This document shows, in pieces, positions 59,038 to 64,000 of a DNA stretch of 64,000 nucleotides. The notes under the pieces were generated by a model. The model did not search any database, had not been told where the DNA came from, and saw only the letters and a list, made by a program, of their open reading frames with translations. The stretch's first letter is position 1, and every line of letters begins with the position of its first letter. Both the position numbers and the translations under genes were made by a program. Location of the stretch: assembly GCA_025093555.1 (NCBI GenBank), contig JAIWNF010000017.1, positions 248,001 through 312,000 of the forward strand, in the 5' to 3' direction. This DNA comes from Circinella umbellata. Its lineage: Eukaryota; Mucoromycota; Mucoromycetes; Mucorales; Lichtheimiaceae.

Positions 59038-60825
59038 GGCAACAGATGTTGTGTACCCATTATTATGTCGATCTTAATTATAACATGGAAACTATAATTC
59101 CTTTACCTATAATACATGCTGTGGCACAATTGAGGGAGATCAAATGGTGCAGAGTCTTTTAGATATCAAGTAATGGATCTATCAATATTTTAAGCGCTAC
59201 AACGTCGAACACTGCCTCTTCCTCAATCTTCAAACTTTTCAAACGATTCCTCACTATTTACACTTTTGAAACAACTTCTTTTGTTGAAAGATCTTATTGT
59301 TCAAAACATGACGTTATATGTAACACGTATCCGAACAAACTGTACCTCTAAATCTTGAAAAGTCTTGGACATCTCACTCATGTGGACACTAATAATTTTT
59401 TGAATACGATACGCCCGTAATAATCTCGTGTCTCTTTCTTTATTTTTAAATTCATGTGGGTCATTAATTGAAACTTTTAGATAACAATTATATTCCATTC
59501 CCAACTCTCTACACTATGAATGCTCTCCTTCATAAAAATATTTGGGCATGGATTGGGTTAAAGAGTATTTCAACTGATTAATATGTAATTTGTCATAAAA
59601 GTCGCATCTATAGATATAGTGTACACTATAAAGAAACGTAAAATGAAACGTTAAATAATTTTTATAACCAAGGCTCTTTACATTCTTTGATCCTCGTCTC
59701 TTAGCTTCTTTAACCATAATAATGAAGAAAGACGAAGTTAAAGTGGAGGCGCACCAGACCAAATGCTAAAGCTCCCTTATGATTCCTCCTGTTTCCGTTG
59801 CTCTGCGTCGCCAAGATATATCACAATCACTACTATTTTTTTTTTTTTGAAAACTAGTTTATTATGATGTATATAAACCCGCTATTGCATAAATCAATAT
59901 TATACAACGATCGACCGCGAAATTGTTGACATGGCAAGTTGAAAAAAGGTCGAATCAGAACTATTCAAATTGATTTGCTCTAGGTACTGTATCAATAGAT
60001 ACCAAAAGACATATATGAGTTAAACTTGATGCAAAAATGAAGACTTTTGACTTTTAATTAAATGAAGCGACGATTCTCGTCCACAAGGGTGCTGTGTTTT
60101 TTTCAGGTGAATTTAAAAATTCATGCTGTTTTACATTTATTCCAGGTGTGAAGAGGTACCTTATGTAAAGTATATGTCTATCACATCATATAAATCGAAA
60201 TATAATAAAATAAAATAATGATATTCGTGATATCTTCTATGCAAAACATATAGTGAAAATCTATACAGAAAAATAGATTAAGTGGTTTTTTTTATGCAAA
60301 ACTATCATATAGTGAAAACCTTCACAAAAAATTATGATCAAGTGATTTTTTATAAAAAAACATATAATGAATAATCTTACGAAAAAATGATTTTTTATAC
60401 AAAAACATGGTCTTTAAAAAAATCATTTTGACAACAAAAAAACCTACATCGACATTTGCTAGATAACTAGATCTCAACGATAACTTATTGAAAATAAACG
60501 AGACGAGTGTCACTGGATAGGCAAGAAGCATGTTATTATTTTGGTTACTTTTTTTAATAGTAACAATATATACATTTTGTTAAAAATGTTAGTTGTAAGT
60601 CGTGAGAATTAAAACGATTATTTTTATTTTATTTTATTTTGGTTTTAATTCACAGATGGCTTTGTTATCAATGAAGAAAAAAGATCATTACGTACGTAGT
60701 TTTGATCACTTATATTGAAAATGATTTATCAGTCCAAGAATGATAAGATATAATACATATTTATAATATTGAGAAAACGTACATCCTTTTGATCATTATT
60801 TTTTTTCAATTGGCCTTATATTTTA
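59038..60825. other. Interval between the 112 bp direct repeats
   Basis: 1.79 kb without a supported gene. Frames at 59301-59504 (-) and 59514-59762 (-) are short and unrecognised. It contains the degenerate tandem array at 60235-60415. If the repeats are terminal, this would be the body of a small element, but no protein supports that. Confidence 0.45.
60235..60415 (+). repeat. Degenerate tandem repeat, about 50-58 bp unit, three to four copies
   Basis: Units contain ATGCAAAACATATAGTGAAAA, a variable part, then AGTGGTTTTTT or similar, repeated with drift at about 60238, 60293, 60351 and 60397. No coding capacity. Confidence 0.55.
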
Positions 60826-60936
60826 GGGTAGTGCTACCTGTGCGATTTTTTTTCTTAGTGGTGCGATTTTTTTCTAGCGGGTGTTTAATTGTAGGGGTAC
60901 AGCGCAAAAGCCATAGCCAATCCTCTAGTGATCCAG
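60826..60936 (+). repeat. 112 bp direct repeat, copy 2
   Basis: Starts exactly 1900 bases after copy 1. Its end (GATCCAG) coincides with the start of the 1.8 kb inverted-repeat element at 60933, so the two structures abut or overlap by CCAG. Confidence 0.9.
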
Positions 60937-62752
60937 TACGACTTCTCTTACTAAACATACTTCATTAAGACTCTATACATTTTTTTCTCTACGTATAATA
61001 ACTTCTTATGAATGATATTCGTTTCAATTAATTTTACACTATTGAAACCAACCTACTAAAATAAATACGTAATATAGAATATACGTATAAATTTTTACTG
61101 TTCATTGATGATAACTTATCTACAGAAAGGAGATAATTTTCTTGAATTTTTTGATTAAAATGGCTTTATTGGTGAGATTTTTTTTAGAAATGATCCTCAT
61201 GACTACTAGATTTTCTATTAACATAACTCATTATCTGTTCGATTCAACTTAATATTTTACATATATCTTATAATGTAATGTTCCAAGCCAAAACCGTATA
61301 AAACAATAAGTTGACTATATCCATTTGTAATTCATTTTAATGGGAAAATTGTGGATATAGAGTATTCCGTCTGAAGCCACGTGTGTCAAAGCGAATCAAG
61401 AATCGTCTATTTTGGTGCTCAACAGAGGTGCAACTTTATAAAAGCAGAGTCTGTCACTAGTCATCATACTATCTATTTTCGAATGTACATCACCAAACTT
61501 CATCTTATACGAGAAATGTGTAGCAAATTTTATATAATTCTGGAGCTTTAAACAGCACAACATTAATCAACAAAAATCGAAAATATCGTTTAAAAATGTT
61601 TTCATGGGCAGCATAACTCCTGGTACAGTACTTCGAACTACATTTATCTGACCGTGGATTAAGTACATGATGGGCATAAAGGTGGTCAGTAAATTAGGTA
61701 GGAACTTCTATAGTTATGTTGCTATGATAGTACGTAATTGTGTCAATATCAAATAATAAATAGATACTGATTGTTGATACATATTTACAGAAGGAACAGG
61801 TTGTAAAGCAAATAAAGGTCAGAACGTTTTGCTTTATTTCTTGTGGAACATTTGCCAGGAAATGTTGTTTCAAGAATGGATGAGCACTGTTCATTTGTCG
61901 ATCAGAAAATTGGAAAACATTTTAAATCAAGGTCTAGTATTGATATATATTAATAGGTATATTGTAGCTGATTTCCAATACTGCTTCTCATTTATTTTAT
62001 TACCTACAGAATTACTCATGTACGTATCTAGTTATCAAAGGATGTCTCTTATATCTAACTAACACACTTAGAATGTTCTGATCATGCGTATGTATGCATG
62101 TCAATTAACAATACTTTAAATTAGAGCGATATCAAACTAATTATGTTTTTACTTTATGTGTCCATTATCTACAATGATGCAACTGTTTTCTGAAGTTGTT
62201 TGAAGAATACTCAATACAATGTAGAAGATAATATTATTAATTATTGCTATATTGAAACCATTGTATTATCGTTGATAAGATCGACAAAATAATAATAAAA
62301 TACCAAATAAATAGATGTTGTTAATAAGATAATTCACGAAGCAGTGAGTTAGAAAAAAATCGCACCAAGAAAGCCATTCTAATCAAATAACACAAGAGTA
62401 TTATCTCTTTTTTTGTGAATAATATTTGAGCAAGTCAGTTCTAATGACTAGTCATAATCGACATACCTTTATATTATATTTTAGTAGACTAGTCTTACAT
62501 TATCAAATAAACTGATAGCACTTTAATCAAAAAATTCAAGAAAATTATCTCCTTTCTGTAGATAAGTTATCATCAATGAACAGTAAAAATTTATACGTAT
62601 ATTCTATATTACGTATTTATTTTAGTAGGTTGGTCTCAATAGTGTAAAATTAATTGGAACGAATATCATTCATAAGAAGTTATTATACGTAGAGAAAAAA
62701 ATGTATACATAGAGTCTTAATGAAGTATGTTTAGTAAGAGAAGTCGTACTGG
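60933..62752. mobile_element. 1.82 kb element with about 230 bp terminal inverted repeats
   Basis: The left arm 60933-61159 and the right arm 62522-62752 are near-perfect inverted copies, starting CCAGTACGACTTCTCTTACT. They differ by a three-base insertion and a few substitutions. If the ends are taken at CGACTTCTC, TA flanks both sides inside a palindromic CCAGTACTGG target; if taken at CCAG, no target duplication is seen. The interior (61160-62521) holds only short frames (61694-61894 on minus, 61829-62062 on plus) with no recognised transposase. A piece at about 62350-62369 resembles part of the 112 bp repeat in reverse. Non-autonomous. Confidence 0.85.
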
Positions 62753-64000
62753 AATTGTTTAAGTCATTCCTATGTGTTCAACTAGATGGGTTGAGTTGAA
62801 ATTTTGCAGGAAGCTAACGAATTTTAGGCGTTTAAGATATTTTTGTACTTGCGCAAAACAGCAGTAATGTAAATTGTTTTTCAGTAATTGCGTACGAATA
62901 TACTGAATATTGTTGTTGCTGTTAATTTTTGCTGCAAATGCGATATTTATTATGCATAAATAAATAGTGTAAATAATGAACTTGAGTTTACCTTTCTTTG
63001 AATCTTGTCGATCTTTTTTAAAAATCTTCATTATCGAAGCCTATATTTTTATTAACATCAACAAGACATATATATTAGAAATAAACAAATAAAATGAAAA
63101 TTCTCTACTTGGAAAATGTATTTTCTAGGTTTTTGCCTCACAAAAAATATATTTCTACATACGTATTTAAAAGAAGCAAATATTTATAGAAGTAGAAATA
63201 CAATATATAGTACGTTTACAGTACAGTAAATATCAATGTTTAAACATTTGAATATCAAAAGAGGGATGTACAGTAGTAAGTATTACACAATCTCATTTAC
63301 TATGTATGAAAATAACTTATTTAGATTGCTACGTACGTTTATTCTACTGGTAGAAGGTTATACGTATAAAGTACATGTATAATATGGTTTAATAAAAGTA
63401 GGAAATTGAAAACATGTTGTTTTTTATAGGTCTATATAAAGATCTGATCTTGTACTCTGCAGTAGCAGAAAAATGAACAGGTGATTTGTTGACATTAACC
63501 ACCCATATGTTCCACTCATGTGATGATTCTGTGGCTTAAGAATGATATATACCATATTTATATATTTTTGATGCTGCGGATAAAAAGAAGGAATGGTGAT
63601 CACCACGGTATCGAGGCCTCACTTTCCTTTTTAATCAAATATTGGCTTACGATTGAAATAAAGAGAACTATACTCTATAATAATAATCTCTGTTAATTAG
63701 TTAAATATTACTTAATAATAAAAAAAAGAATCAGCTTGACAGTCGAAAAAAAAAAGTTGCCAACTTTTCTTTGCGAGAAAAGATTCGGGGACTTACGGTG
63801 ATCATAAACAAATTTAGGATATGTCACCTGAATAAACATTATATTGATGGTAACAGCAGATAAATCAGTCAAAATACAACTTATAATTTACCTGGTAAGC
63901 CCAGTGATTTGCTTAATCATGCATTGAAGAAAAAAGGATTTATGTGGTAACCATTAGAATCTTACTAATTCTTATGACAAGAAATATTATTCTTAATAAA
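62753..64000. other. Intergenic to the window edge
   Basis: AT-rich. A 90-codon frame at 62759-63031 (-) ends just beside the inverted-repeat element (QVQKYLKRLKFVSFLQNF and so on); its composition is only weakly protein-like and no family is recognised. Nothing else supported. Confidence 0.45.

Noticed and set aside
58926..60936. Calling a complete LTR retrotransposon
   Set aside because: No TG...CA ends, no primer-binding site or polypurine tract seen, no gag or pol sequence, no clear target duplication.

Overview
The window reads as nuclear DNA of a filamentous fungus, most likely an early-diverging one (Mucoromycota, probably Mucorales). The evidence is AT-rich intergenic DNA, short AT-rich introns with GTAAGT/GTATGT donors and TAG/CAG acceptors, and protein families with a Mucoromycota flavour: a DDE transposase resembling the kind abundant in Rhizophagus and Mucorales, a GATA factor with an 18-residue finger loop, and a CARMIL-like PH-LRR protein. 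The assignment rests on recognition; no search was run. I found no tRNA, rRNA or CRISPR array.

Layout. A truncated pogo/Tigger transposon lies at the left edge (2-386). Next come a PH plus leucine-rich-repeat protein (3804-8587, +), the chaperonin subunit CCT1 (12558-10259, -), a TPR/metallo-beta-lactamase fusion (16008-17644, +), a possible 75-residue protein (18194-18492, +, weak), a long-chain acyl-CoA synthetase (18881-21890, +) and a GATA zinc-finger factor (26350-23620, -). All multi-exon models were rebuilt by hand: every exon joins in phase and every total CDS length divides by three.

The centre (27313-39534) is a 12.2 kb near-perfect inverted repeat. Each arm is about 4.96 kb and the spacer is 2.3 kb. 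Each arm carries a Tc1/mariner (IS630-type, DD34E) transposase with one continuous frame broken only by stop codons, a decayed gene with a PD-(D/E)XK-like motif, and the 5' end of a second DDE transposase. The rest of that second transposase and further broken gene fragments sit in the spacer. This is the most unusual object in the window.

The right half holds cytosolic malate dehydrogenase (42631-41053, -), a HET-domain protein (46601-48319, +), a BAR-PH-ArfGAP-ankyrin protein (51965-54983, +) and an EamA/DMT-type membrane transporter (55236-56539, +). The last 7.5 kb is gene-free and rich in repeats: an 816 bp pogo-like MITE, a 112 bp direct repeat pair, a degenerate tandem array and a 1.8 kb element with about 230 bp inverted repeats. 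A further 415 bp MITE sits at 48617-49031.

The genes do not form a pathway; this is an ordinary mixed chromosomal neighbourhood. The housekeeping genes (CCT1, ACSL, MDH, ArfGAP) are intact. Gene-structure oddities are a 7-nt microexon in the acyl-CoA synthetase, an 8-nt microexon in malate dehydrogenase, and a GC-AG intron in the TPR-lactamase gene.
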